A stretch of 64,000 nucleotides of DNA from Triops longicaudatus (Eukaryota > Arthropoda > Branchiopoda > Notostraca > Triopsidae), in the NCBI GenBank assembly GCA_022885665.1, contig JAGQDJ010000133.1, positions 113,230 to 177,229 of the forward strand, in the 5' to 3' direction. This document shows positions 1-12,700 of the stretch, in pieces. The notes below the pieces were generated by a model, which did not search any database, was not told the origin of the DNA, and saw nothing but the letters and a program-made list of their open reading frames with translations. A program made the position numbers and the translations under genes. How positions within the stretch are numbered: position 1 is the stretch's first letter; every line of letters starts with the position of its first letter.

Positions 1-3000
1 TTTTAAAAAAAATCGCTACAGCATAGGTTCCCTTGCTGTCTCAAATACAAAACAGTCCCACATTTGGTACCTATCACATCTGAACCGTTTTCAGGTTTCA
101 CATAGAGGGCGAATGAGTGTGCAGGTAGAAATTTAAGGAAACATGACCCTCCTTCTTCAAGTTTCATACCCTCTTCCTCAAGGTATTTTTGGGAAGACGG
201 GTTTTTTGTTGTCATAATGTAGATGCCCACTAAAGGTCTGTGTGATGTGGTTTGGAAGTGCACCTGTAATGGCAATAGGCGAATCTGTGGCAGTGGTGCT
301 TACTAATGTGCTATTATCCATGTGATTATAGTGGACTGTGCACAAAATTTCTGGTAGCTCCTTTTACCGTGTTCTACAAGTTTGCAATGCGTTTCTTTAG
401 TCGGATTTTTATTGAGTCGGTTCCATCCAATGTTGGTGGCATTGATACCTGGGTCAAATCGCATCTTTTCGTACAAGTACGTGGATAATTCTATTATTTG
501 TTTATCTAGCTGCCAAACACTTCGTGAAAGGTGACAAAGTTGTTGACTTTCACAAGATAATTCTTAGCAAAAACTGATAACTTGAGATAATGCCTTCCTC
601 CGTAGGTGGTTGTAAAATATTACCTTTTCCGCGTATTGCTTAGCTCTTAATCTTGAGCTTAGTTGAGCGTTTGGTAAACTTATTAAAAGAATAAGAATAC
701 CGTGTTCTCCTCAATTGTAAAAAAAGTTTCGTGTAATCAGCTCCATATAAACCAGTTCGTGTTATTTTTTCTATAATTCGGTCTTAGGTTACTTAGAAAT
801 GTTGCTATTAGCCTACGAACCATTACAACGTATGGAGAAAAATAAAGCTGTTTTTGTTGCAATATTGAAATGAAAACTGATCATATTTCAAATGAATTCA
901 TTATTGTCACGTGTATTTATTTACGTTTCCATAAGTAGTTACGGCTTACCGCCACACTCGAGTGCGTGTTAAAATATTCAAATGTTACTACGCTGTAGCG
1001 CAAGAGTAAGCAAGGATAGAGATTTTGCCAAGATTTTGAGTACTCTTCGTTCAGAGTTGAACTTGTATGAGGCCAAATGAGCTGAAAATCAGGTAATTTT
1101 TGGTAGATTATCGTAACTAATAGTGCACATGTAAGCCAGACATGAGTTACATATTCTTTTAAATTCGCGAACGTGGGCCAGGTCTGATTAGGTTATCCTG
1201 CTCTGCTGGAATGTTCAAAATGTTGTCTTTTTTTCGCAAAACAACCAGATTGCGTTTTTTGTATGTTTACATGGAAAGGTAGTGTTTGACGTCGTATTGC
1301 CCTTCCCATCTTATTCTTTTGTTCACATTTGGTCAAAATCTAGAGCTAATCGAAATTTACTTTATCACAAGAGCTCGGATGGTAAGCACAAAATTTTAGA
1401 ATGGTTCTTTGCAGAAGTACTATATTTTCTTTAATTGTATCGTGTTCAGCGTTTAAGCATATCACATGCATTTTTTAATTTACTTTTCAAGCAACAACAT
1501 AACCATAAGTGGATAGTCCGTGTCTGATTGCAATGGGCGAGTATTCTCTTGCCAAAATTGCGCCACCCATTTCTTATCAGCCCACGCTTTGTAAATTTGT
1601 AAAATCAGATAGTCCTTGGCCTCGCTTTTCACGCATACTAAATAAGTATCTGGTGACTTTTATCAGTTTGGGCAAGTAAGTTAGCTTTCAGTTTACCTAA
1701 AAAAAAAGGAGAGCCCTTTAAACGTGACCGTAGCATAGAGCTAATCTAACCGGAAAAGACAATTTGGCGTTTGGGATTTCTAACAGTGAACCTATAGGGA
1801 TGCAAGCCATTCGTAGAAACACGTTTTAGCTAGTTAGATTTACAGCTATAGTGTTTCCGTACAACTCTACTGCTTGGCTAAATCTTTCGAACAAATGTTT
1901 GGGAATCGTGTCGTCCTTCAAGGTTGCTACTTTTAAACATTACGTGGTTCTTGTTTGAGTCATAAAATTTGTTAGTATATATAAGGCTGAGGTAGAAAAT
2001 GTTTAGTTTAGGGTAGCAAAAGTCGTGGCACAGATGGCTATGTGTGTCCGTTTTTTATTCCACTGTTTTCGCTTTTCGTCTTCATTGTCAAGGTAGCGCA
2101 CTTGGTCAGTGACCGCTAAATATAGTTTTCTCTAAACTTGTTGTAGTAAGCGTTTCAGCCGCCTGGAACGTGACAAAAATTAGCAGTACTCTTAGCCAGT
2201 GCGCACCTGAAGTAGCTCACCTGTGAAGTTGTTGCGACATTTGCCATTGAGAATTTAACGATCGACAACTGTCGAAAATATATTCTTTTAGTTAATTTGT
2301 ATAACGAAGTTTGTCATTAATTTTATAACTAATATTATATTTTTAATTCTTTTTATGAAATTAATGTTGATTAGTGGATTCAGCGATTAACCCTAACAAT
2401 TTTCAACTGAGTAAACCCACAAAGTTGTAAGACGTTCGTTTTCGTGGAAAACGTGACTATAAATCATAGCAAAACTATTTCTTGCCTTTTTCCTCCTTAA
2501 ATATGACGACAGCTTCAAGGATAAGAAGTTGGCCATTTTTATTAAGATGTAGACAAAACGCTTGCAATACGCTTGGAATTCCCCGTTTTAAGGCCACCAT
2601 TGTTGCGGGTAATAGGCGTGCACGTTGTCCAGTAAGGTCAATTGAATCGATTGCGCGCTTGAAGGGGGGTCATCGGAGCGTCCTCGTTCCTTGGATTGGA
2701 CCCATCTTTGTTATGCGGTGTTCGCGTGCAGCCCGTGTATGAAACACAGTAAGTCGACCGCGACTATCTCGCGAGGCTGTAATGTTCTATAACTCCAACG
2801 CCTGTATCGACTTTTCGCGAATACTTGCAGCGTTTAGATAGCGCCACATGATTGCAAGTTACGCCCGGAGAGCAGTGTGCGATATCTATCCGTAGCGAAA
2901 ACGAAGATTTCCGTGGTAATTTTCAAGAGGAACCAAAACTGCCAATAGCGAATTCCAAATGTATTCAACAATTGAAGGTGTAGGTAGGCCGGAGGCGGCC

Positions 3001-5133
3001 AAGTAACTGGAGATGACAGTGGAAACAAATTTCTGTGCTAGCTGTTTCTTGACAACTTTGTTTATTTACTATACAGTATTGTTGTAATAATTATTTCTTC
3101 GAGACCAAAGTGAAGGACTGTTAAACGGACTTTACTTATTCAATCTATTACGGAAAGTTTCGGAAATCTAGAAAGTAGAAGTCAAGGGAACTATAAAGTT
3201 CCGCATCTAAGTCCCGAATCGTCGATCGCACGTACCATCAGTGTTGGAATCTGTCCGATCTATACCAATCGTCGGCCATTCGCAAAAGAGGTCGTGCTAA
3301 TTAAAGGGTCGTGGGGTCAGTAAGAGAACGTTTAAGGCAAACTGCACCGAGGTCAGCGCGCAACATGTTCATTTCTTTGTGCGACTATTTCTTTCCGTTG
3401 ACGTAATAGGGTGCTGTATGTTGGACGACAGCTTTAAGTGTACGCCACTTGCGATAAGCTTGACTTACAGTGGGGTCGAGAGTGACGAGTTGGGTTCTGT
3501 TTACGATGAAAATGCGACTTTTTAAGTAAAAGGACATTTATTACAGCCCAAGTGCGAAAGCGCGATCTTTTTGTCTCGTTTGACAGAATTTATGAGACGC
3601 AGTCGCAATTGCTTCGTTGTAGTCCGAAATGTTGGATTTGACATTACGATCGACTTGATTTTGGAAAGGATCACTGGGTTAAGCTTCAGAATCTGCAATC
3701 AAAGTAGGATAAACACAAATGGCTTATCACTCAATTGTTAGGTGAATGGGTTAAATACAAAACCAGAAAAGATCATGTTTTTGGGCAGCGTTTTCAAAAT
3801 GTCCTAAGCATTTTGTATTCCTAGGCAACGCCGAGCAACCTTTATGTTGATTATCGGAACTACTTGGACGTGAAAAGGACTATACATTTCCACACATTTT
3901 TGTCCTTTTCTACGTGTGCCAGGTCAGTTTCAGTAAGTTTCGTAGCTTTGAATTATTGTGCCGTTCTAAGCCACTTCGTAACTTATCAAGTTATAAGCTT
4001 ATTGCTAGCTAAAAATAGCATTAAACGAAAACGCTTTTGAATGTAAGACGTTGTAGTACATCTTTAGAGAGCGTTAAATTTATAGTAGCAGTAGATAGTG
4101 TCGGATTCTTTTTTTAAAAAAGCTTGCCTCAAAGCTGATAGTGTCCTGTCATCTCACTTTTCTCTATCGCAGTGCTATCAGTAGCTATTAATTGATTTTA
4201 TATGTATTAATGATGCTGTTACAAATATTCAGACAATCCTTTTTTTATTTAAAATTCTGTAGAACTGCAGAAATAGACATCGAATGTCTCCTTGAATCAA
4301 AAGTAACTAATGACAAAATGAAAACTTGTTTCTAGTTTGTATCTGCGATTGCAAATGCAGAGAGATTTAACAATTCGGAAGCAATTCATATAAACCTATG
4401 GCAATGTAGACAGATGCAACGAAAAAGCCTTAAGCCTTATAGTTAATGTAATGAGTTACAATTAAGGGAAAGGTGCACCTGAGTTGCGGACCATGCAGTC
4501 CTATAGGTGTCATTGCAAGCTCAATGCAATTGTCCATTGATTCCCCACGCAATATAATGTTTTTACGCCGCGAGAACGGAAATTAGCAAAAACTAGTCAG
4601 GTCATAACTTAAAATTAGTTGTCGGATTTTAATCCTGTTTTCTTTGAAAGCTCATTCAAAAAATAATTTAGAACATGTAGAAGCCCAATTTTTAACAATA
4701 TTTTTCCGAACAAAGTGTGAACATTTGATTTCATTTTGCAAATTTATAAAGCAATGTTTTGCAAAAAGCTCTTCTAGGTGTCGTAGAGTTAATAGTCCTT
4801 CACATTACTAGTGGAAAGTTTTTTTTGAAATATCGATCTAATTTCGTGATATGACCTGACTAGTCTTGTGTGTTTATTTGCTCAAACGAGCCTGAGGTGT
4901 ACCATAGCCTTAAATAATAAGTAATAGAAACACTGTGTCACAAATAGCATTCAGTTTGAAGCGTGCAGCATGCAACCTAATCCGATTGTTTCTTTATCTA
5001 TTTTCTATTGTTTTTAATTTTCTACTAATTTTCGTTTGTCTATGTCATATTGTCTTTTATTGGGGTGATGTATTCGACCTGCGTCGGGAAGGAATAAAAG
5101 CTATTCCTACAGTAATTCATTGTAAAGGGATCT

Positions 5134-5177
5134 CGTACAACGAACGCCGTCCGAGGACGGGTTTGTTTCGTTGTACG
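5134..5177. repeat. Inverted repeat / stem-loop with inner and outer arms
   Basis: The outer arms CGTACAACGAA and TTCGTTGTACG are perfect 11-bp complements. Inside them CCGTCC and GGACGG pair as well around a 2-nt loop, with an asymmetric internal bulge of 2 nt on the left and 6 nt on the right. The whole is 44 nt. It could be a relic transposon end, a structured RNA or a protein-binding site. No neighbouring feature favours one of these. Confidence 0.6.
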
Positions 5178-7118
5178 GGGCACCACTGTATCTTAACTGA
5201 ATAATAGTGTATCCCCTGGTATACAGTTAGCTCAACTAAAAATAAACAAGTAAAGAAGGATCCCGAGGAACATATTCAAGTCGCATCTGAAGCAACTTGC
5301 TCTATACTCTACTTATGCACTTGCACTTGTTCTATACTCCGATCAACACTAGTCGCATGATGCTTTAGATGTAGGCAAATTTTGTTGGTTGCAGATTGAG
5401 TTCCCATAGGACATGTGTTACAGAAGTTGGTTTGGGTCTCTGCTAGATGTTCGTGTGATTTCCTTGTTGTGGGTTCATGTATGGTAGAAGCTAGAACGAG
5501 GGGCTCCGTGCCTACTTCTATATCCGTTATTTAATGTCAAAGTAACGGGTTCCTGTTTGGTCAGAATAAATCAAAATTAATTAATTGATTATAGAAAACA
5601 ATACATTTTTAATTTTCGGCCGAATCTTTGTTGCATGACCCAGTTATTGTCTGTTGGGCCTTTGACGTCTTATTCTGAAGTTAACGGGTAAATGCAAGAT
5701 AGAGAAGCGGGTGGAGCATAGTGGACTCATTCATTGGCCGCCCGAGATGAGATAATTCCCTCATTGAAGACAAGTGTAAAGATTGCGCGTAAATGGGACG
5801 AGAGGTTGGGTTGTGTATATGCGTTGTGTACGTTCGCTACTGTGCCTTATTCGCCCTCCCCGGGGTGGCTCTGAACCCGCGACAGTTCCTCCACCCCCCT
5901 TGGAAAACCTTCAGTATTGATCCCAGGGTTTTCTCGTGCTCTCACTCTTTATGTGAGTGCTTATGTGTATGTGTGCGCTAGGGTCCCAGATCCACGTCGC
6001 CTTCCCAAGTTCTTTTTAGGCAGTTGAGGACAACCGGAGTTTGAAGGGCACGAAAGGAATCTTGCTTTTCACTTTCGGTTTTTGGAGGAAGCGCAGCTGT
6101 TTCCAGTTCTTCTTAGTCTTCTCGCTTTTGGCTTCTTTTCGCCCCCGAAAACTTGATCCGGTGGGTGGTAGCTTGTGTCGTATATTGTTGCTGAGTTAAC
6201 TTCATTATTGAGTGGTGAAAACCGGAGCACATAACATGTACCGGTTTGTGCTCCGATGAAGTGCATCATCCTTTTTTATTTTTGTTGCTTCGAAAAAAGA
6301 CTATAGTAGTGAAAAGCTTCCTGGGATCATCGCTCTGCATTGTGGGGCTTATTGACTCGAAATGGGATGAAAACTGGTGTTTGGAGAGGCTGGAGACAAT
6401 TTGCTTAGCCGAAAGTAAAGAGCGGCAGAAAATGTTGGTGCTATGCAAGTGTATCCAAGGGATTACTCAAGTGGTATTGATGAAAATGTTCAGTGGATAA
6501 TGAAGCTGGGTTACGTTCCGTGGAAGCAAATGCGACGAGCCGGGTCTGATTTTACAAAGTTAATCGATTGTTGCAAGGAATTCGACGATTTCTCGGTAAA
6601 TGACCTTCGTGGGTGTAGTATTCTTTGATACTTACTCAGCAAAAAATGCCGACCAGAAAAAAAATAGAAATTATCACATTTTTGTCATTTTTGTCCGACT
6701 AGTCACGATTTTGTGCTTACTGCCGACAGTAATTGAAGACTTCATTTCACATTTGGAATAACATTGAGGTGTGCTTAACGCAAGTTGCATTAACCTTTGG
6801 AGGCCCTTGAAAAATCCTTCGCTGATTTTCACACGGAAGCTGAAAGATCGTTTATTCGTGATGCGAAAAGTGAAAAGCAATTTTTCGTACTTGTAGTTCG
6901 CGTCGAGTGAAAATAATGAAGCTATTTTTTAAAAGCCGCTATCACTCAACAACAAGACGAGTTGGGACATATTTGAAAGTTGAATTTCAGTCAAAGATTC
7001 CAATAGCGTTTCGAATGTCAGAGGATTAGACGTCTTCGTTACATCGATCTAGATTTTCTTGTACGTCTTTTATGAAAATGCCGGGTAACTTGACCGCAAG
7101 CTTAGACATATCCAATAT

Positions 7119-7176
7119 CCGTCAAAGTACAGTACATATCCAATGATCTCATTGGATATGTACTGTACTTTGACGG
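7119..7176. repeat. Perfect 28-bp inverted repeat with 2-nt loop
   Basis: The left arm (7119-7146, beginning CCGTCAAAG and ending CCAATGA) and the right arm (7149-7176) are exact reverse complements separated only by TC. The match stops abruptly at both outer ends. A perfect palindrome of this length is unusual for ordinary intergenic DNA. It may be a young foldback element, a hairpin RNA locus or a snap-back assembly or library artefact. Confidence 0.85.
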
Positions 7177-9768
7177 TCAAAAGTTTTCTTTCTGTAGATT
7201 AGCAACGTCGTTTCGCACGACATATTAGATACATCGGTATGGTTTTTAGCTTTGACCCTACGGTTCCTTTGCCAAGTTGATGTCATGTTGCGATTTATGG
7301 ACATCGTATTACCGTGATCGAGCAAAATGAAGTATAATGACCATGATCAATAGTAAACGAGTCATCTGCGCTTTGTCTTCACTTAGCCGCGGTTTCAAAA
7401 TTTTTATAAGTGTCTACGAAGTCTTGATGTTGGTTTTACGAATTTATTTGATTTATCAATCTTTCAACCTTAGATCTCAGTAAGTCAAAAGCGAAGCTTA
7501 CACTTGTTGAACGATTCCTCGTTTCTGCTGCTTTAGAATTTTGTTGTAAAGACCTTTTTCTTTTTCGTCTGGAGTGCTGAAGGTTTCGGCATTGCTCGGA
7601 AAACGCGTAAGCTGACTGCGACTTAAAGTAGTAATTTGAGAGTAGTAACCACTCTAAGAAGTATTTATAGCTTAAACGCTATTAGTGGAAAGTCAGGAAT
7701 TACAACGATGGGTTATTTATGATTCTGCTTACGTCATGGGTTTCGCTACCGTGTACAACGTACTACTCGTTAGCGTGTGTCGTGTATTTACCTTATTCAA
7801 TGTAAGCTTGATTTTGCTGCCTTTTTTACAAGGTAATTTCTGTTTAACAAATATTCTTTTTTAAAATGTCATTTATATTTTTTGCCAGTGTTTACTCTTT
7901 TTCGACTTTCAAAATTGAGCAAGGAAACAACATTTAAAGTTTCGTCAGCGCCCTGTTTACATAAGACGCCTACACTGTTAAGAGACTAGTTTTTCCTTCA
8001 GTAAATCATATTCGTGTTTTTCCTCCTTTCCGATCTCCGCGTGAGGAATAAAGAAATGTATACCTACGTCCACCGCTATCCTCATAAAACAGGGACTTTT
8101 GTATTCTGTCAGACGATCATTCACTGTTGCGTTATAGCGCGTGACTTATTTGCTAGAGTGATTATGTTGGTATGCCAAACCAGGCAGTCCACGAACAGAA
8201 GCCTATTATTTTTCATTTTTTGTACAAATCACATGCTCAGCCAGAAAAACTATTTCTTTTATGGACTACGGATAAAACTAGTTTTCGTTTTAAAGCATCC
8301 ATCGGAAGATCTCACTAAGAAGTGACCTCTTTGTTCATTGTAGCAAGTGGCAATCTTCAATTGATGGCTCTTAGGTTATTATTCACCACAAAGCGAAATT
8401 CAAGTCAAATTGTCCACCGAGTTCAAAATCTATTACTCGGACTTTTGCTTTCACTTAGAACATGATTTTTCCGGTATTTTATAAAAGATAAAAAATTCCT
8501 CAGTTGACTCGAATTGGTTGGCATTTAACTTGAGTTTGTTCAGATCCTGTAGTATTTCACTGAGTTCAACGCAAGTCTGAATGACGAGCAGGCAGTGTAT
8601 TGAGTGACTAACGCTTTATTTGACCGAAGACATCCGTCTCTGAAAAATTCATAAATGTAGCTTGATTAAAGAAGAATTTGATGAAAACCATTATATGAGA
8701 AGATATGCCATATTTTTAATCTTCGTAGTAAATGGCAGGAACTTTAGTAGATGAGCATAAAGGAAACTGCCCGTTGTAGAATTAAAGGGCCGTAAAGCCA
8801 TTCTAGCTACCCAGTGAGAGCGTTTGCCTTGTAGTGTAATTCTAACTGTTTATTAGGGCCATTTCTACGCGCTTATACGTTTTGTAGGAATTTCAGTATT
8901 AAGAGCAGTTTTAACTCCAAATCCCACGGTGCTGCGTTTCTAGCATGATTCTACTACGGCAATCGTATTAAGGAAATAGGGGTGTTGGACTATTAACTTT
9001 CCACGATAAAAAATACGTTTCGAGGATACTTGATCTAGCTCAGGTAGGTGTGCTCGTTATCAATTTACGATGCTACCCTATATTGATACTTAGTGTAGCT
9101 AACACCTTTTCTGATACTTTAAAGTGAGTTGTCAAGGTTACTCCCCCTTTTCTGAACCTTCAAGGTTCCACGCAGTTTTGTCATTGATCTATTTAGATAA
9201 AACTGTCTCGGCTAGTTCCACAAGCTCTGTTACATGTTTGTTCAAGGTTTGTGACGAAAGTCCATTTTGATAAATGCCGTCGAATAAAAAATGTATGCAA
9301 AGCGGCTGAGACACATGTTAATGCGGCCCTTTGAAAACCGGCGGAACTGGCATTTTAAAAGCAGTAAATAGAATATCCGCAGTGGGAGCGATATTGTAAT
9401 AGGCGCCATCCGTTGGACTTTCTTTTCTCATGCGAGGAACCATTTGTCAATTCGTTCTAAAGCAGTTTAGCAGTCCGGTATGGTCGAGTTTCTGAGTCGC
9501 GTGCCCAAAGAGTTAGAACTTTTTTCGGAGGGTTACGCGTAGGGATTAGTTGATGACTGATATCGTCACATACTACTTGACATTTTCATTTCACGAATTT
9601 TTGTAGTGTATTTTATCTGATAAGAGACTCTAATTCCTCCATGGCGTAGTGTATTTTTGTGACTATTGTAACCGATCAACTTATGGGATATTGTTCGGGA
9701 ATTTTCCAGCTGTAGGACCAGTTTTGGAACGCTTTAGTAATGTTATTGGATACCGGTGACGAATAATA

Positions 9769-12700
9769 ATGGGAGACGATAGCGTAACCGCGGAGCTGAT
9801 TGCTCACGAGGACCTAAACAGCGCTGAGCAAACGGAACCAATTTCTATTCGCATTTTTGTTCCCGAATTGAATATTCAGAAGTGCTTACAATTCCAACCG
9901 GACGTGATTGTGTGGGATGTGAAGCAGCAATGTTTGGCAGCTATACCGAAGGTATGAGAGTCCTATTCTTAGAGAGTTTTCTAACAACCGTTGTCATTTT
10001 TAAGTGTATTTTACGACTAATTTGCGCCATTTTTATTAACGCTAATTTTGAAAAAATTATTTAGTTTGAAATGGAAATGTTACGACATGGCTATGTGCTA
10101 ATATTAGTGCTTGGTTGGTTTTTTATCCACTCTTGTTTGTTCGTTTTCATTTTGTCTTGCTTTCCTGTGTGGCGTTGGCTGGGTTCGCAGGTAGCTTCTT
10201 GGTACCGGGTAGGTCATCCCATTTTTCATTCGAATGCAATTTGTTTTAAGCGAACTTAAATTTTGCATGTAGAATTAACACAATAACCAATAAATGCAAA
10301 CTTTCACTAGATTTTTACCGAAATGTTTGTATTGCACTTTTCAGGAACTGAAGGAAAGCTTCAATTATGGACTATTCTATCCGCCATCCAATGGCAGGGC
10401 CGGAAAGTTCCTTGATGAAGAACGTCCCATTTCTGATTATCCCTTCCCCGGCCGAGTTGGATATCTCGAGGTGTGTAATTGTCTTTACCTTAATGATGCT
10501 GTGCAAGCCAAAGTAGATTTATGGTTCTGTGTAAATAAACAGTATTCGCTTTTTTAAATGGAAAAAAAAACTAAGAAGGATAATTTCCCAACAAGTTAGC
10601 GTATTAAAGATGGTTTTAAATACCTGTACGGACATGCCGAACGAAAATCGAACGCCTATACGAGCCTAGACATGCATAAAATAGTTCTTAAAGAAATACC
10701 GTGCATTCCCTTTAGAATTAACCTATTTTATGTGCTTAAAACTTCCTATTCACTGACGGAAATTAACTGTTCAAGCTCAGGAATTCGGAGTGTTAGTTCA
10801 TGTAGAAACTTGCGTCTAACTCTGGTTAGAAAAGACACCCGTTGCGCTTTTCAACAGAGTTCTCAATAGCGATCGCGAGATTTCAGACATAGTTAGAAGA
10901 AAAAAAGGCGTGGGGTTGCTCGTTGCTTTACCTTAATGTTATTTACTAGCAAAGTCACGACAAGTGGTATACACATTCAGTGGTTTTAAAAAAAATCACA
11001 TAGTAAAGCATGTGTTATTGAATACATTTCCACCCAGGTTTCAAATACTGTAATACAGGTTCCTTCGATTAATTACCGAACGCATGATCCGAACTTGTTC
11101 CCAGTTTTCATTGACGCAGCATAACACTGATTCGTTCAAGATATTTGTCTTAGTCATTGCTTAACTCAGAAATGATGTCAACTGCGTTCATTCCTATTCA
11201 GTAATGCATAGTACGACGAAAAAGTTATTGTGTACCCTGTATACCCTTTTCAGTGTATTATTCGAAATAAGATGCAAAGAAGTGGTAACTCCTCCAAATA
11301 CCTTTGCCTGAATGGAAATTCACTGGGTTTATCGGATTTCTCTCCTAGAATGTCAAAACATTCCTGAGACGTTCTAAGGCAGTTTTTTTCAGATTTTTAT
11401 TTTCTGTAAAAGTTTGCTGTTGTCGTGACTTGTAGCTTGAGTGTTGCTTAATGCGTGCTATTCTGAGCAACACTTTATTTTGCTGGACAGCAAATTAACA
11501 AAATGCGACGCACATTAACTTTTCTTTTCGTTTGTCACAAAAGATATTGAAGATGATCACGTGCCGTTAGGTATGCATGTACACGTTTTGCGTGTTTGGC
11601 CAAGACCTGAAAAACTTTGCGCACTTTCTCCCCGCATAGTAGTATTGGATCCGAAAACATCTTTTCTTTTTTTCTATTTGTTTATAAACTACTGCTGCAC
11701 ATTTGCACGGATCTTTGCAAATTCCCGGGAAAGACGATTTCACACAATAGCGTTTGCAGATTGCGCTGTGAATCAACACAGCAATAAATTCTGTTCCCGG
11801 AGTAAATCTCGTAGGTGGCAGATTCAAAGGTCTCCCAGGGACGCCCGGAAGAGTTTCTAATTTTGTTTTCGTTTGATATATTCTTTACTTGTACTTTGTT
11901 TCATTTTTGTCAGCTACGTAGATTTTATTTTTCGGTAATTCGTTCAAGCGTGTTAGAGATGGTTGGAAATTACTGCGTGCAATTTTCAGTAAAATTGTGA
12001 AGTCTGAGGTTGAATTTGAAAGTGTCTACTCATTATCCATGTTTGTTATTTTGTGACTCTCCAACTGAACTTGATTAACTAGTTTTCTCCCAATGTAAGT
12101 TTAAGTTTGGCAAGCTCGTAGCCAATTCCAACTTAGTAATATAATAACAATGTAGTACTTCGATTTGCACTTGCGTGTATTATGGAAGAAATAGTCGTCA
12201 TTTGCTAGGGAAATCAATTCTTAATAGGCACATTATTTAGATGTTCTGTAACGTTTCCATTCTGATTGTTTCACACCTTTAAAAATATGAATGTCATTTT
12301 ATATAAACAACCTTCTGGTGCAGCTCTCTTCATTTTTATCTGTTTTGTTTAAAACATTGTTTTAAACTATTTTTTTCTCTTCTTATAGCTCAAGTATAAA
12401 AGGCGCGTGTATAAGATGCTCAATTTGGACGAAAAACAACTCCGGGTTTTGCATACACGGGTGAATCTTCGAAAGTTTCTGGACTACGTCATGTCAGGCA
12501 ACTCCGAAAAAGTGACCAAAATGTGCGCCAAAGGCTTAGACCCAAATTTTCATTGCCCCGAGACTGGAGGTATCAAACATATTTTTCTACCATTATTTTG
12601 CGTTCTAGCTGTTTATGTTTTTATTAGAAACGCCATTAGCGCTCGCAGCCGTAACTACCAAGCCGACTGCATTACTGTCGGCACTGGTAGGGGGAGGTGC

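Larger units (their letters stand above)
1..9768. other. Upstream region with no supported gene
   Basis: The open frames here are short, not flanked by convincing splice sites, and none of their translations resembles a protein family I know. The stretch may hold 5' UTR exons or regulatory DNA of the SHANK gene that begins at 9769, but nothing shows this directly. One weak candidate exon lies on the minus strand at about 67-267: an AG before it and a GT after it frame about 65 open codons with an ordinary amino acid mix. I do not recognise it and would not annotate it as a gene. Two inverted repeats in this stretch are listed separately. Confidence 0.5.

Noticed and set aside
67..267. Possible internal exon on the minus strand at the left edge
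   Set aside because: It has AG and GT at its borders and a plausible residue mix, but no family is recognised and no partner exon could be found.
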